A stretch of DNA of 64,000 nucleotides from NCBI GenBank assembly GCA_943908365.1, contig CALTTH010000005.1, positions 24,190 through 88,189 of the forward strand, in the 5' to 3' direction. Numbering within the stretch: position 1 is the first letter of the stretch; every line of letters begins with the position of its first letter. Origin of the DNA: an uncultured Hyphomicrobiales bacterium (lineage in GTDB: Bacteria > Pseudomonadota > Alphaproteobacteria > Rhizobiales > Rhizobiaceae). Made by a program: the position numbers and the translations under genes. The notes under the pieces were generated by a model. It was not told the DNA's origin, ran no database searches, and saw only the letters and a program-made list of their open reading frames with translations. Positions 44,127 through 53,513 of the stretch are shown piece after piece.

Positions 44127-44196
44127 AAACGGCCTGGTCGGTTTCGCGAAGCGATCGGTCATCCGATTGCCGAACAACAGATCACCTGCGGCAGCC

Positions 44197-46692
44197 TTAA
44201 GCTGCCGCGGCGCGCACTCCGCCCCTGACCGAACGCGTGGTGGCAAACTGCCCCACCATCTGCGACAGTCTTTCGGTCTCGTGCACCAGTGTCTGCGCTG
44301 CCGCAGTCGTCTCCTCAACCATCGCTGCGTTCTGCTGGGTCACCTTGTCCATTGCGTCGCCAGCAGCGGAGACTTCGCGCAGGCTCACCGCCTGTTCGCG
44401 CGCTGCAGTGGCAATCCTGTCGATGATGGCGCTGATGCCACCCACCTGCTCACAAATATCCTTCAGGGACATTCCCGTTTCATCGACCAGCTGAACGCCT
44501 GTCGTGACCTGGGCTGACGATGTGGAGATCAGGGCCTTGATCTCGCGTGCGGCACCGGCCGATCGTTGCGCCAGTTCACGTACTTCCTGAGCGACGACAG
44601 CAAAACCCTTGCCAGCCTCTCCGGCGCGCGCCGCTTCCACCCCGGCATTGAGTGCCAGGAGGTTGGTCTGGAATGCAATTTCGTCGATTACGCCGATGAT
44701 GTTGCCGATCTTTGCCGAGGATTCTTGAATTTTACTCATGGCGCCGATGGCGCGCTCCACCACGACACCGCCACTTTCCGCATTGGTTTTGGCAAGCGAC
44801 ACTGTCTTCTGCGCGTGGCTTGCACCATCGGCGGTGCCGTTGATGCCGCTCGCCACTTCCCCGAGTGCGGCAACCGTTTCTTCAAGAGAGGCGGCCTGCT
44901 GCTCCGTGCGGCGGGCGAGATCGTTGGAGGCGCTTGAGATCTCGAACAGTCCAGACTGAATGGTGCCGACGCTCTGGATCACCGCATCGATCGCCTCTTC
45001 CAGCGTGGAAACCGCGCTGTTGAAGTGGTCTCTGATCCGATCATAGCGTGGATCGACTGCTCCGATGCGTGCGGTCAGGTCGCCCTTGGAAAGTGCATCA
45101 AGACCCGTCGAAATCTGGCGGAAGGCATGTTCCATCGCCTGCGCTTCCGTCATGCGTTCGGCCTCGCGCTCGCGGCGCATATGTTCGGCCTGCTGTCTTT
45201 CCCGATCGGCCTCCGCCTCGGCGTGGATGCGGGCGCGGTCATTTTGCTGGAAAACCTGCAACGCACCGATCATCTCACCGATTTCGTTATCGGTCTTGGC
45301 AAGCTTCAGCTGGGTGTCGGCCTCTCCCCGCGCGAGCCGCGCCATGGCTTGCGCCACCTGCATCATCGGGCGAGCCACGGAGCGCACCATGAAGAGCGCG
45401 ATCGCCATCGCCAGGACAAGGCTGAACAGGCCGGCACCCCACATCCAGGATGTGCCCTGGCTGCCCTGACGTTCCGAAGTCGAGGCGATTTCGCCGGCGA
45501 TCTTCACAATGCCGTCGGTTACACTTTGCAATGTGGAAACGACGAGCGACGCCTGCTGGTCGGATGTCGCCAGATTGGTCTTCATCGCGTCGAAGGATTG
45601 ACCGAGCTGAGCGAGATTGGCGGTCATGTCGGTGCCGGTGGTTTTCGACAGCATGGTACCCAGCGCTTGCGCCTTCTTCAGGCCAGCCGCTATCACCTCG
45701 GCAGACTCTGTTGATGGCTGGACGCGGTATCGTTCGACCTGGGCAAGCGTGTCCTTCAACACATTGCTGAAGTTGCGTGCCGTACCGGAAATGATGCGCG
45801 CCTTTGACCGCGCCTTGTCCTTCTCGCTTTTGGAGGCGAGTTCGGTCTCGGCAGATTTGCGCAGCGCTTCGTCAAGCGCCTGGGTGATGGTGGAAATCTT
45901 GGAGAACAGCGCGAAATCTTGCGTTGAAACCAGTTCGGCGCCCTTGTCCTTGGCAATCGCCCCTTGGATATCCGAAAATGTCGCGGCCAGATTGCTGACG
46001 ATCGGCTGGATGTCCGGCGTGCCGCCGAGCTTCACGACTTCAGCAAGGCCTGCCTCGGCACGCGCCATCGGTTCGGCAAGCTGCGCGGGAGAGACCTGAG
46101 CACCTTGGCCTGCGGCACGAACCAGCGCAAGCTCGATCGCGTTGATGCCTTCATTGAAGGTGCTGGCGTTCTGGATGAGAATGCGGATGCTGTTGAGCGT
46201 CACCAGCGCGTTGTTGGAATTCGTCTCTGCCTGGCTGGCAATATCCTGAGAGGTCTTCTCGGTCTGTTCGGCAAGCGTCACCATGCTGCCGGCGGCATCG
46301 CGCAAAGCAGCACCTGCCCTCTGAACGGTATCCTGCGAGGCCGCAAGGGCTTTTACTGCGTCGGATGTCTTGGCGATGCCGCTGGAGAGTCCGGATTTCT
46401 CGCTCGTGGAAAGAGCAAGTGCATTGAGCTTCGATTGGGCCGTATCGAGAGCGCCGACAGCCTCGTCGATCCGTTTGGGATCGCTGCTGACGAGATATTG
46501 GATGATCGCGCCTTCGGCCTTGTTGGCGCCGATGAGCACCTTCGACGTGTCCACCGTTTGAGTTACGGCACCTGTGAGGCTCCCCATGCCCCGGATGCCG
46601 ACGACCGCCACAAGCACGACGGATATGAGCAGCAACGCCATCCCACCCGTCGTTCTGAACCCGATGGACTTCACCTTCTGGGATATTGCCAT
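44197..46692 (-). CDS. Methyl-accepting chemotaxis protein
   Basis: ATG 46692 is chosen with GAGGG upstream, giving about 831 residues. An N-terminal membrane segment (about 15-36) is followed by a long helical periplasmic sensor domain, a second membrane segment (GLFSLVLAMAIALFMV, near 425), a HAMP domain and the cytoplasmic signalling domain with the hairpin-tip sequence IDEIAFQTNLLALNAGVEAARAGE. The C-terminus lacks an NWETF-type CheR tether. It signals to CheA; the ligand is unknown, though its extended sensor differs from the short 4-helix type. Confidence 0.95.
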   Translation of the reverse strand: MAISQKVKSIGFRTTGGMALLLISVVLVAVVGIRGMGSLTGAVTQTVDTSKVLIGANKAEGAIIQYLVSSDPKRIDEAVGALDTAQSKLNALALSTSEKSGLSSGIAKTSDAVKALAASQDTVQRAGAALRDAAGSMVTLAEQTEKTSQDIASQAETNSNNALVTLNSIRILIQNASTFNEGINAIELALVRAAGQGAQVSPAQLAEPMARAEAGLAEVVKLGGTPDIQPIVSNLAATFSDIQGAIAKDKGAELVSTQDFALFSKISTITQALDEALRKSAETELASKSEKDKARSKARIISGTARNFSNVLKDTLAQVERYRVQPSTESAEVIAAGLKKAQALGTMLSKTTGTDMTANLAQLGQSFDAMKTNLATSDQQASLVVSTLQSVTDGIVKIAGEIASTSERQGSQGTSWMWGAGLFSLVLAMAIALFMVRSVARPMMQVAQAMARLARGEADTQLKLAKTDNEIGEMIGALQVFQQNDRARIHAEAEADRERQQAEHMRREREAERMTEAQAMEHAFRQISTGLDALSKGDLTARIGAVDPRYDRIRDHFNSAVSTLEEAIDAVIQSVGTIQSGLFEISSASNDLARRTEQQAASLEETVAALGEVASGINGTADGASHAQKTVSLAKTNAESGGVVVERAIGAMSKIQESSAKIGNIIGVIDEIAFQTNLLALNAGVEAARAGEAGKGFAVVAQEVRELAQRSAGAAREIKALISTSSAQVTTGVQLVDETGMSLKDICEQVGGISAIIDRIATAAREQAVSLREVSAAGDAMDKVTQQNAAMVEETTAAAQTLVHETERLSQMVGQFATTRSVRGGVRAAAA

Positions 46693-47071
46693 GCCCGTAC
46701 CCTCTTCCCCACAGCGGCTTAGCCGGCTGACCACCGGCAGACGCTAGAGGAAATGGATAAAAAACATCTTAAGTATCGAACGGGTGTCGGCCAGGCCGAT
46801 ACGGAAATGTCTTCGAAAAGGCCTGGGCATCAGCAGGAATGCACCACATGTCATGGTCGTCGCTGTTGATGCACGATGCGCTTGGGCGACGAGGTCTCGT
46901 CTCCATGTCTCGGCACCTTCCACTCTCGTCACGGGATACAGTCCCTTCGCCAAGATATTGGCGGGCGTGGAACACAAGGCGAAAGATGACGTTGTGAAGA
47001 AAATGTCATGGATGAAGAAGCACTGCTCGACCTTTTCGACACGTTGAAATGAGACGCTTCTTTCGGCTGGC
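46693..47071. other. Intergenic region between divergent chemoreceptor and GH15 genes
   Basis: Contains promoters for both genes. Short frames on both strands are unsupported. Nothing distinctive is seen apart from an AT-rich patch just upstream of the chemoreceptor gene (TGGATAAAAAACATCTTAAG). Confidence 0.6.
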
Positions 47072-48964
47072 ATGCGATCACACATGATGGATTATCGAAT
47101 GGACATCCGCACGCACTCTGACGTCGAAAGCCGTGATCTCTCAAAGGATAAGAAGGCGGGCATCAACATCCCGCGACCAATCTCAGATCACGGTATCGTC
47201 GGCGATCTGGCGACACTGGCGCTGATTGCCAAAGACGGTGCGATCGATTTCATGTGTTGGCCAAATTTCGATAGCCCAACCATCTTTGCCGGCCTGCTCG
47301 ATCCGGAACGCGGTGGTCTGTTTGAAATCCTGCCGGATATTCCCGACGTTCGGATCGTGCAGCATTATCGGCCAGACACCAATGTGCTGGTCACTCGCTG
47401 GATGGGCGAGAACGCCAGCGCCGAACTCACTGACTTCATGGCGGTGAGGGAAGACAGTGCCTCTACCTCCACGACATTGGTGCGGCGACTGAGAGTGACA
47501 CGCGGGACAGTCGCCATCACGCTACGCTGTGCGCCCCGTTTCGACTATGCAAGGCAGAAAGAAACAGCCGAGGTCGACGGTTACACTGCCCTTTGGCGGC
47601 CGAAGCACTGCGACGGGATCAGGCTCACTTCCAGTCTGACGCTTCAGCCGCTCGATGGCGACGTGATCTGCAAGGCGAACCTCAGCGCTGGAGAGACAGC
47701 CGATTTCGTTCTGACCGGCGCTGATGAAACGCCAATGGACCTGGCAGACGTTGCGGGGTTCGAGGACGCGACGATCCAGTATTGGCAGGACTGGGCCGCA
47801 CAATCGTCCTATCGTGGTCGGTGGCGCGAAATCGTGACCCGCTCTGCCCTGACGCTGAAACTGATGACGTCACGCCGCCACGGGTCGATCATCGCCGCGG
47901 GAACCTTCGGCCTGCCAGAGGCACCTGGCGGGGTCCGAAATTGGGACTACCGGGCCACCTGGATCCGCGACGCATCCTTCACGGTCTATGCGCTGATGCG
48001 GCTTGGCTACCAGCAGGAAGCACAAGACTTCACATCCTGGATCGGCAAACGCGCGATGCGATGCGGTGCGAATGGAAAGCTCGACATCATGTATGCCGTC
48101 GACGGAAGCACGGTCGCCGATGAGGTATCTCTCGATCACTTAAGTGGATATGGCGGAGCGCGTCCCGTGCGGATCGGAAACGGCGCGGCGAAACAGGTGC
48201 AACTCGATATCTATGGCGAGTTGATGGACGCCGTCTATCTCAGCAACAAATACGGCCATGCCATTTCCCATGATGGCTGGAACGGTGTGCGCGACATCAT
48301 CAACTATGTCTGCGAACACTGGGAAGAACCTGATGCCGGCATTTGGGAAATGCGGCGCGGCCCGCAGCATTTCCTGCATTCGCGCCTCATGTGCTGGGTC
48401 GCAGTCGATCGCGCCATCCGCCTGGCGAGCAAGCGATCGCTCGCGGCGCCCTTCGGCCGATGGATCGACGTCAGAAACAATATCTACGAAGACATCTGGG
48501 CAAACTTCTGGAACGAAGAGAAAGGCCACTTCGTCCAGACCAAGGGTGGAGACACCCTCGATGCCTCGCTGTTGCTGATGCCGCTTGTGAGGTTCGTCAG
48601 CGCCACCGATCCGCGCTGGTTGGCAACTCTGGACGCGATTGGTGACACGCTTGCCGATGACGGCCTGGTTCATCGCTATAAAAGCGAAGATGGCTTAAGC
48701 GGTCAGGAAGGGTCGTTCTCTGCCTGCTCGTTCTGGTATGCCGAATGCCTGGCAAGGGCCGGCGACTTGAAGAAAGCGCGTGCGACCTTCGAAGCGCTGT
48801 TGAATTACGCAAACCATCTGGGCCTTTATGCCGAAGAGTTCGACCAACGTGGTGAATTGCTCGGAAATTTCCCACAGGCCTTTACACATCTGGCCCTGAT
48901 TAGCGCCGCCTTTTACCTGGACAGAGAGCTTGACGGCAAAAGTCCCCAGCAATGGCGGCCCTGA
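47072..48964 (+). CDS. Glycoside hydrolase family 15 (glucoamylase/trehalase-like)
   Basis: The 630-residue protein has the bacterial GH15 pattern: N-terminal beta domain opening with ISDHGIVGDLATLALIAKDGAIDFMCWPNFDSP, then the (alpha/alpha)6 barrel with NWDYRATWIRDASFTVYAL, GYGGARPVRIGNGAAKQVQLDIYGE and QEGSFSACSFWYAECLARAG (catalytic Glu region). Members hydrolyse alpha-glucosides, and rhizobial and actinobacterial relatives include trehalases. No signal peptide is seen, so it acts in the cytoplasm, probably on trehalose or maltodextrins. ATG 47084 is an alternative start. Confidence 0.92.
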   Translation: MRSHMMDYRMDIRTHSDVESRDLSKDKKAGINIPRPISDHGIVGDLATLALIAKDGAIDFMCWPNFDSPTIFAGLLDPERGGLFEILPDIPDVRIVQHYRPDTNVLVTRWMGENASAELTDFMAVREDSASTSTTLVRRLRVTRGTVAITLRCAPRFDYARQKETAEVDGYTALWRPKHCDGIRLTSSLTLQPLDGDVICKANLSAGETADFVLTGADETPMDLADVAGFEDATIQYWQDWAAQSSYRGRWREIVTRSALTLKLMTSRRHGSIIAAGTFGLPEAPGGVRNWDYRATWIRDASFTVYALMRLGYQQEAQDFTSWIGKRAMRCGANGKLDIMYAVDGSTVADEVSLDHLSGYGGARPVRIGNGAAKQVQLDIYGELMDAVYLSNKYGHAISHDGWNGVRDIINYVCEHWEEPDAGIWEMRRGPQHFLHSRLMCWVAVDRAIRLASKRSLAAPFGRWIDVRNNIYEDIWANFWNEEKGHFVQTKGGDTLDASLLLMPLVRFVSATDPRWLATLDAIGDTLADDGLVHRYKSEDGLSGQEGSFSACSFWYAECLARAGDLKKARATFEALLNYANHLGLYAEEFDQRGELLGNFPQAFTHLALISAAFYLDRELDGKSPQQWRP

Positions 48965-49131
48965 TATCATTCCTGACGGGAACCGTCATGCCGGCCCTCT
49001 TGCTTCATTCTCGCTTGCCATCTGCGGTGATCCGCGTCGCGGAAGTGCTATAGCCTCAGCATAAGATTTAAGCACAAAAAAAGACGCATTTTCCTTAAGC
49101 ACCCCCGCTTGCGCACCGCATCACTTCGTGC

Positions 49132-49143
49132 TTGTATAGACAA
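49132..49143. promoter_or_regulatory. HutC-like operator TTGTATAGACAA
   Basis: The 12-base palindrome TTGT-ATAG-ACAA matches the core of known HutC operators (CTTGTATAGACAAG-type). It lies 54 bases upstream of the first gene of the ABC operon that is followed by a HutC-family gene. It is probably the site through which the regulator represses the whole unit. Confidence 0.7.
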
Positions 49144-49196
49144 CCAAGGAGACCGGATCGCTGGCGACATCCGGGACCAGAAAAGGGAACGCGCCT

Positions 49197-50312
49197 ATGA
49201 TAACATTCGATCATGTCAGCAAGCACTATCGAGGGCCCACCACGGCTGTCGACAATCTTTCGCTGACGGCTCCCAGTGGCAAGCTCACCATCTTCGTTGG
49301 CCCATCGGGTTGCGGCAAGACCACGTCGCTTCGCATGGTCAACCGGCTGATCACGCCCTCCTCGGGCAGGATTCTTCTCGATGGCGAACCGACGGACGCC
49401 ATGGACGTGGCGCTGCTGCGCCGCAAGATCGGTTACGTCATTCAAAATGCCGGCCTCTTTCCCCACCGCACCGTCGTGCAAAATATCGCAACGACCGCGC
49501 GGCTGAACGGAACGCCCAAGGAGCAGGCGCTTCGGACTGCCCATGATCTCCTAGAGCGCGTCGGCCTCTCTTCCGCCTTTGCCAATCGCTATCCCTGGCA
49601 GCTTTCCGGCGGCCAGCAGCAGCGCGTCGGCGTTGCGCGCGCACTCGCGTCAGATCCGAAATTCATGCTGATGGACGAGCCTTTCAGCGCCGTCGATCCG
49701 GTAGTCCGTGCCCAATTGCAGGACGAGTTCCTCCGCCTCCAGCGTGAAATCGGCAAAACCATCATCATTGTCACGCATGACATCGACGAGGCTCTGAAGC
49801 TTGGAGATCAGGTCGCAGTGCTGCGCACGGGCGGAACGCTGGCGCAGATCGCCACTCCCCAGGAGCTGCTGGCACGACCCGCGGACGAATTCGTCGCCGA
49901 TTTCATTGGACGCGACAGGGGTTATCGCATCCTGGGTTTTGCCGACTTCAACGATGATGGCGTGCAACTTGGCCAGGAACCGACGGCCACGCTCGGCGCC
50001 ACGCCGGAATCCCTTCGCCAGATTGCGACCGACAGATGGGTGCTCGTCGCCGACGCCGAGAACCGCCCGTTGGGTTGGGCCGATGTGGAAAGCATCAAGG
50101 CTCCGTTGAGAGAGGGCGATCTCAATCTCAGCGGCACGCTTGCGGTGGAAGGCAGCAGCCTGCGCAACGTTCTTGACGCCGCCCTCAGTTCACCCTCTGG
50201 CCGAGGCGTGATCGTCGGTCCGTCAGGCACATTGGCAGGCACCGTCACTTTGTCTCACGTTGTGACCGCGATCGAGGCGGCACGCTCCGGTCGCGCGAGG
50301 GCGCAAGCATGA
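49197..50312 (+). CDS. OpuC/OsmV-type ABC transporter ATP-binding protein
   Basis: The 371-residue protein has Walker A GPSGCGKTT (35-43), the signature LSGGQQQR, Walker B FMLMDEP and THDIDEA, followed by a C-terminal regulatory region with a degenerate CBS-like half (GRGVIVGPSGTLAGTVTLSHVV). This layout is that of betaine/choline-type importers. It is translationally coupled (4-base overlap) to the first permease. Given the lyase gene downstream, a betainised amino acid is a likelier substrate than an osmoprotectant. Confidence 0.9.
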   Translation: MITFDHVSKHYRGPTTAVDNLSLTAPSGKLTIFVGPSGCGKTTSLRMVNRLITPSSGRILLDGEPTDAMDVALLRRKIGYVIQNAGLFPHRTVVQNIATTARLNGTPKEQALRTAHDLLERVGLSSAFANRYPWQLSGGQQQRVGVARALASDPKFMLMDEPFSAVDPVVRAQLQDEFLRLQREIGKTIIIVTHDIDEALKLGDQVAVLRTGGTLAQIATPQELLARPADEFVADFIGRDRGYRILGFADFNDDGVQLGQEPTATLGATPESLRQIATDRWVLVADAENRPLGWADVESIKAPLREGDLNLSGTLAVEGSSLRNVLDAALSSPSGRGVIVGPSGTLAGTVTLSHVVTAIEAARSGRARAQA

Positions 50313-50959
50313 GGTTCGATTGGCTGTACCGCGAGTCCGGCCGTATCGCCGAAATCTTCCTCTGGCACCTCTGGCTTTCGGTCATCCCCGTCGTCATTGG
50401 TCTCCTCCTCGCGCTGCCGCTCGGCTGGCTTGCGCACCGGGCCGGCTTCTTCCGCTCCACGATGCTTGGTGCAGCTGGTTTGCTCTACACCATCCCGTCG
50501 CTTGCCCTCTTCGTTCTGCTGCCGCTCGCTCTCGGCACACGCATTCTCGATCCGCTCAACGTGGTCGTCGCGCTGACGATCTATGCGCTGGCGCTTCTCA
50601 TCCGCACTGTCACCGACGGCCTCGATTCCGTACAGCCCGATGTCATTCAGGCTGCCAATGCCATGGGCTATCGCACATTGCCGCGGCTTCTCTTCGTTGA
50701 GCTTCCCCTTGCCGTGCCGGTGATTGCCGCGGGCCTACGCGTCGCGGTGGTATCCAATGTCAGTATCGTTTCCGTGGCGGCACTCGTCGGAACGCCGCAG
50801 CTCGGTCTTCTGTTTACACAAGGGCTTCAACTGCGCTTCCTGACGCCGATCATCGCCGGTATCATTCTGTGCGTGCTGCTGGCAGCGCTGCTCGACGGGA
50901 TTGTGCTCTTTGCTACGAAACGCCTGACACCATGGCAGCCCGGAGGTGCAGAACGATGA
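50309..50959 (+). CDS. OpuC/OsmW-type ABC permease
   Basis: The 216-residue inner-membrane protein has about five or six membrane segments and the EAA-like loop (DVIQAANAMGYRTLPRLLFVELPLAVP) that contacts the ATPase. It overlaps both neighbours by four bases. It pairs with the second permease, as in YehWXYZ/OsmVWXY systems that lack a fused binding domain. Confidence 0.9.
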   Translation: MRFDWLYRESGRIAEIFLWHLWLSVIPVVIGLLLALPLGWLAHRAGFFRSTMLGAAGLLYTIPSLALFVLLPLALGTRILDPLNVVVALTIYALALLIRTVTDGLDSVQPDVIQAANAMGYRTLPRLLFVELPLAVPVIAAGLRVAVVSNVSIVSVAALVGTPQLGLLFTQGLQLRFLTPIIAGIILCVLLAALLDGIVLFATKRLTPWQPGGAER

Positions 50960-51627
50960 TCGCGTGGTTTTCCGATCCGTCCCACTGGACAGGCACCGAC
51001 GGCGTCTTCGCACTCGTCATCCAGCACCTGATCTATAGCGGCGTTGCCCTGTTCTTCTCCTGCCTGATTGGCCTGCCGATCGGTCTTTATGTCGGCCACA
51101 CCGGCCGCGGCGTGGTTGTCATCGCCGGCCTTGCCAATGCACTGCGTGCACTGCCGAGCCTGGGTTTGATCGTGTTGCTCGTCATTCTCTTCGGTCCGGT
51201 CTTTGCCTCCGACATGGCGTTCATCGTGCCCAGCATCATCGTTCTTGTGCTGCTGGCCGTGCCGCCCATCATGAGCGCGACCTATGCCGGCGTTGCGGCG
51301 GTGGATCCGGCAGCGGTGGACGCGGCGCGCGGCATGGGCAAGCGCCCCCTCGATATTCTCTTTGATGTCGAACTTCCCTGCGCCCTGCCCCTGATCTTCT
51401 CTGGACTTCGGAGCGCGACTTTGCAGATCATCTCGACGGCAACCATTGCGGCTTACGTGTCGCTCGGCGGCCTCGGGCGCCTCATCATCGATGGCCGTGC
51501 GCAGAACGACTACTACCAGATGGCGGCCGGTGCGGTTCTCGTCGGTGCGCTCGCCCTTGTGGTCGATCTGGTGATCGGCATCATCTCGAGGCTCACGGTC
51601 TCGCCAGGATTAACCCGCCGGGCATAG
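50956..51627 (+). CDS. OpuC/OsmY-type ABC permease, second subunit
   Basis: ATG 50956 overlaps the previous stop (ATGA). The 223-residue protein has the EAA-like loop AAVDAARGMGKRPLDILFDVELPCALP and about five membrane spans. An extension upstream in frame (to 50869) is rejected because the coupled start is better. Confidence 0.9.
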   Translation: MIAWFSDPSHWTGTDGVFALVIQHLIYSGVALFFSCLIGLPIGLYVGHTGRGVVVIAGLANALRALPSLGLIVLLVILFGPVFASDMAFIVPSIIVLVLLAVPPIMSATYAGVAAVDPAAVDAARGMGKRPLDILFDVELPCALPLIFSGLRSATLQIISTATIAAYVSLGGLGRLIIDGRAQNDYYQMAAGAVLVGALALVVDLVIGIISRLTVSPGLTRRA

Positions 51628-51690
51628 GGCGGGCATCAACCAGGACTGCATTTTCATTCTGAAGACGTTGACACAAAAGGAGTAGCTAGC

Positions 51691-52605
51691 ATGGCATTCA
51701 ATATCCTAAAGGCCGCCGGCGCATTTGCGCTGATTGCGCTTTCCGCCACCACGACGCTTGCGCAGACCGATCCTCTCGGGAATGCTCCGGCTCAGCGTTC
51801 GGACACGTCCACCATCATCGTCGGTTCGGCCGACTTCCCTGAAAGCCAGCTTCTGGCCACGATCTATGCCAAGGCCCTGACCGCAAAGGGCATCAAGACG
51901 GAAACCAAGCTCAGTATCGGTAGCCGCGAAGTCTATATGCCGGCGCTTCTCGATGGCTCGATCGACCTCCTGCCGGAATATGCCGGCGCGACATTGAGCT
52001 ATCTCGACAAGAACGCCACCGCCCATTCGCCAGCAGACGTCGCTGCAGCACTGACAAAGGCGCTGCCAGAGGGCGTCGTCATGCTGACGCCATCCGCGGC
52101 TCAGGATTCCGATGGCGTGGCGGTAACCCGTGCCACTGCCGAGAAGTACAAGCTGAAGACCATTGCCGATCTCAAGCCCGTCGCATCCGAACTGGTGCTC
52201 GGCGGCCCGCCGGAGTGGAAGACCCGCAAGGAGGGCATCATTGGCCTGAAGGACCTCTACGGCCTTGAGTTCAAGTCTTTCAAGTCTCTCGACGTCGGTG
52301 GCCCTTTGACGCTGTCGGCACTGCTGAACGACCAGGTTCAGGTTGCAAACCTCTTCTCGACGGACCCGGCGATTGCCGCCAACGACCTGATCATTCTGGA
52401 AGATGTGAAGAACCTGTTCCCGGCCCAGAACATCGTTCCGGTCATGGCCAAGGCCAAGGTCAATGATACGGTCACCAAGACGCTGGATGCGGTTTCTGCC
52501 GCTCTGACGACCAAGGACCTGATCGTCATGAACGGTCGCCTTGCCAACCATGACAGCTTCGACGTGGTTGCCGAAGAGTGGCTGACCGCGCACAAGTTGA
52601 ACTGA
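51691..52605 (+). CDS. OpuAC-type periplasmic binding protein (betaine class)
   Basis: A Sec signal (about 1-24, cleaved near TLAQ-TD) precedes a type-II binding fold: VGSADFPESQLLATIYAKAL, LDGSIDLLPEYAGATLSYL and FSTDPAIAANDLIILED, all typical of the OsmX/EgtU/YehZ group. These receptors hold quaternary ammonium groups in an aromatic box. AAGGAG precedes the start. It delivers the ligand to the two permeases upstream. Confidence 0.9.
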   Translation: MAFNILKAAGAFALIALSATTTLAQTDPLGNAPAQRSDTSTIIVGSADFPESQLLATIYAKALTAKGIKTETKLSIGSREVYMPALLDGSIDLLPEYAGATLSYLDKNATAHSPADVAAALTKALPEGVVMLTPSAAQDSDGVAVTRATAEKYKLKTIADLKPVASELVLGGPPEWKTRKEGIIGLKDLYGLEFKSFKSLDVGGPLTLSALLNDQVQVANLFSTDPAIAANDLIILEDVKNLFPAQNIVPVMAKAKVNDTVTKTLDAVSAALTTKDLIVMNGRLANHDSFDVVAEEWLTAHKLN

Positions 52606-52614
52606 CGGCTGTTT

Positions 52615-52640
52615 GCGGGTATGGCACGCACCATACCCGC
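52615..52640. terminator. Ten-base-pair hairpin between binding-protein and regulator genes
   Basis: GCGGGTATGG (52615-52624), loop CACGCA, CCATACCCGC (52631-52640) form a perfect stem just after the binding-protein stop. No U-run follows on the plus strand. It may partially terminate transcription or protect the upstream mRNA 3' end, allowing high binding-protein levels relative to the regulator. Confidence 0.6.
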
Positions 52641-52697
52641 ACACGCGCCCCGGACGCATCCGGTGCCGAACCTTCGTCGTTCGCCTTTTGGAGCCCC

Positions 52698-53438
52698 ATG
52701 CAAACGGTAGAGAAACAGATCGAAAAAGGGCAGCACGAGCAGGCCTCCGACAAGCCGCTTTACGTCACGCTCAAGGATTATGTTCGAAGCCGCGTCGAAA
52801 CCGGCGAGTGGGCCGTTGGCCATCGCGTGCCTTCCGAAAACGAACTGGTCGAGCTGCTTGGCGTGAGCCGCATGACGGCCAACCGCGCACTGCGCGAACT
52901 GGCCGATGAAGGCTTCGTCGTCCGCGTACAGGGCAAGGGGTCTTTCGTCGCCAGCAAGAAACGGACGTCGCAGTTTCAGAGCGTTCCCAACATTGCCGAC
53001 GAAATCACCCGCAATGGCGGGGTCCATACAGCCAATGTCATCGTGCTGCGGATGGAAAGCTGCGATGCCGAACTGGCAGAGGCACTTTCTATCGAGATCG
53101 GCAGCCCGGTGTCCCATTCGATCATGGTGCATGCGGAAGATTCCGTGCCGATGCAGATCGAGGATCGTTTCGTCAATCACGCCATCGTTCCGCACTATAT
53201 CGATCAGGATTTCGGCAAGGCCACTCCGAACGGATATCTGACCGCTATTGCGCCGATCGTGAGGGCCGAGCAGCATATCGAAGCGGTGACGGCGCAGCCG
53301 TGGGAATGCAAGCTGCTTGCCATTTCCAAGACGGAGCCCTGCCTTCTGGTGCGCCGCCGCACCTGGTCTGACGCCGGCGTGATCTCTTCCGTCCGCTTGC
53401 TTTATCCCGGCAGCCGCTATCGCCTCTACAGTACCTGA
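52698..53438 (+). CDS. GntR/HutC-family transcriptional regulator
   Basis: ATG 52698 (GGAG upstream) gives 246 residues: a winged helix-turn-helix (GHRVPSENELVELLGVSRMTANRALRELADEGF) followed by a UTRA ligand-sensing domain. The helix-turn-helix and QGKGSFVA are the HutC signature. HutC repressors normally respond to urocanate. Here the regulated lyase lacks the histidase cofactor triad, so the effector may be a urocanate analogue, such as thiourocanate. A matching operator lies at 49132-49143. Confidence 0.92.
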   Translation: MQTVEKQIEKGQHEQASDKPLYVTLKDYVRSRVETGEWAVGHRVPSENELVELLGVSRMTANRALRELADEGFVVRVQGKGSFVASKKRTSQFQSVPNIADEITRNGGVHTANVIVLRMESCDAELAEALSIEIGSPVSHSIMVHAEDSVPMQIEDRFVNHAIVPHYIDQDFGKATPNGYLTAIAPIVRAEQHIEAVTAQPWECKLLAISKTEPCLLVRRRTWSDAGVISSVRLLYPGSRYRLYST

Positions 53439-53513
53439 TCCAGCGTCTGAGAAAGCTGCAGCCGCGCTCCGGACGAACCCTTTCTTTCCATTGCACATTA
53501 TCAGGAAAACCGA

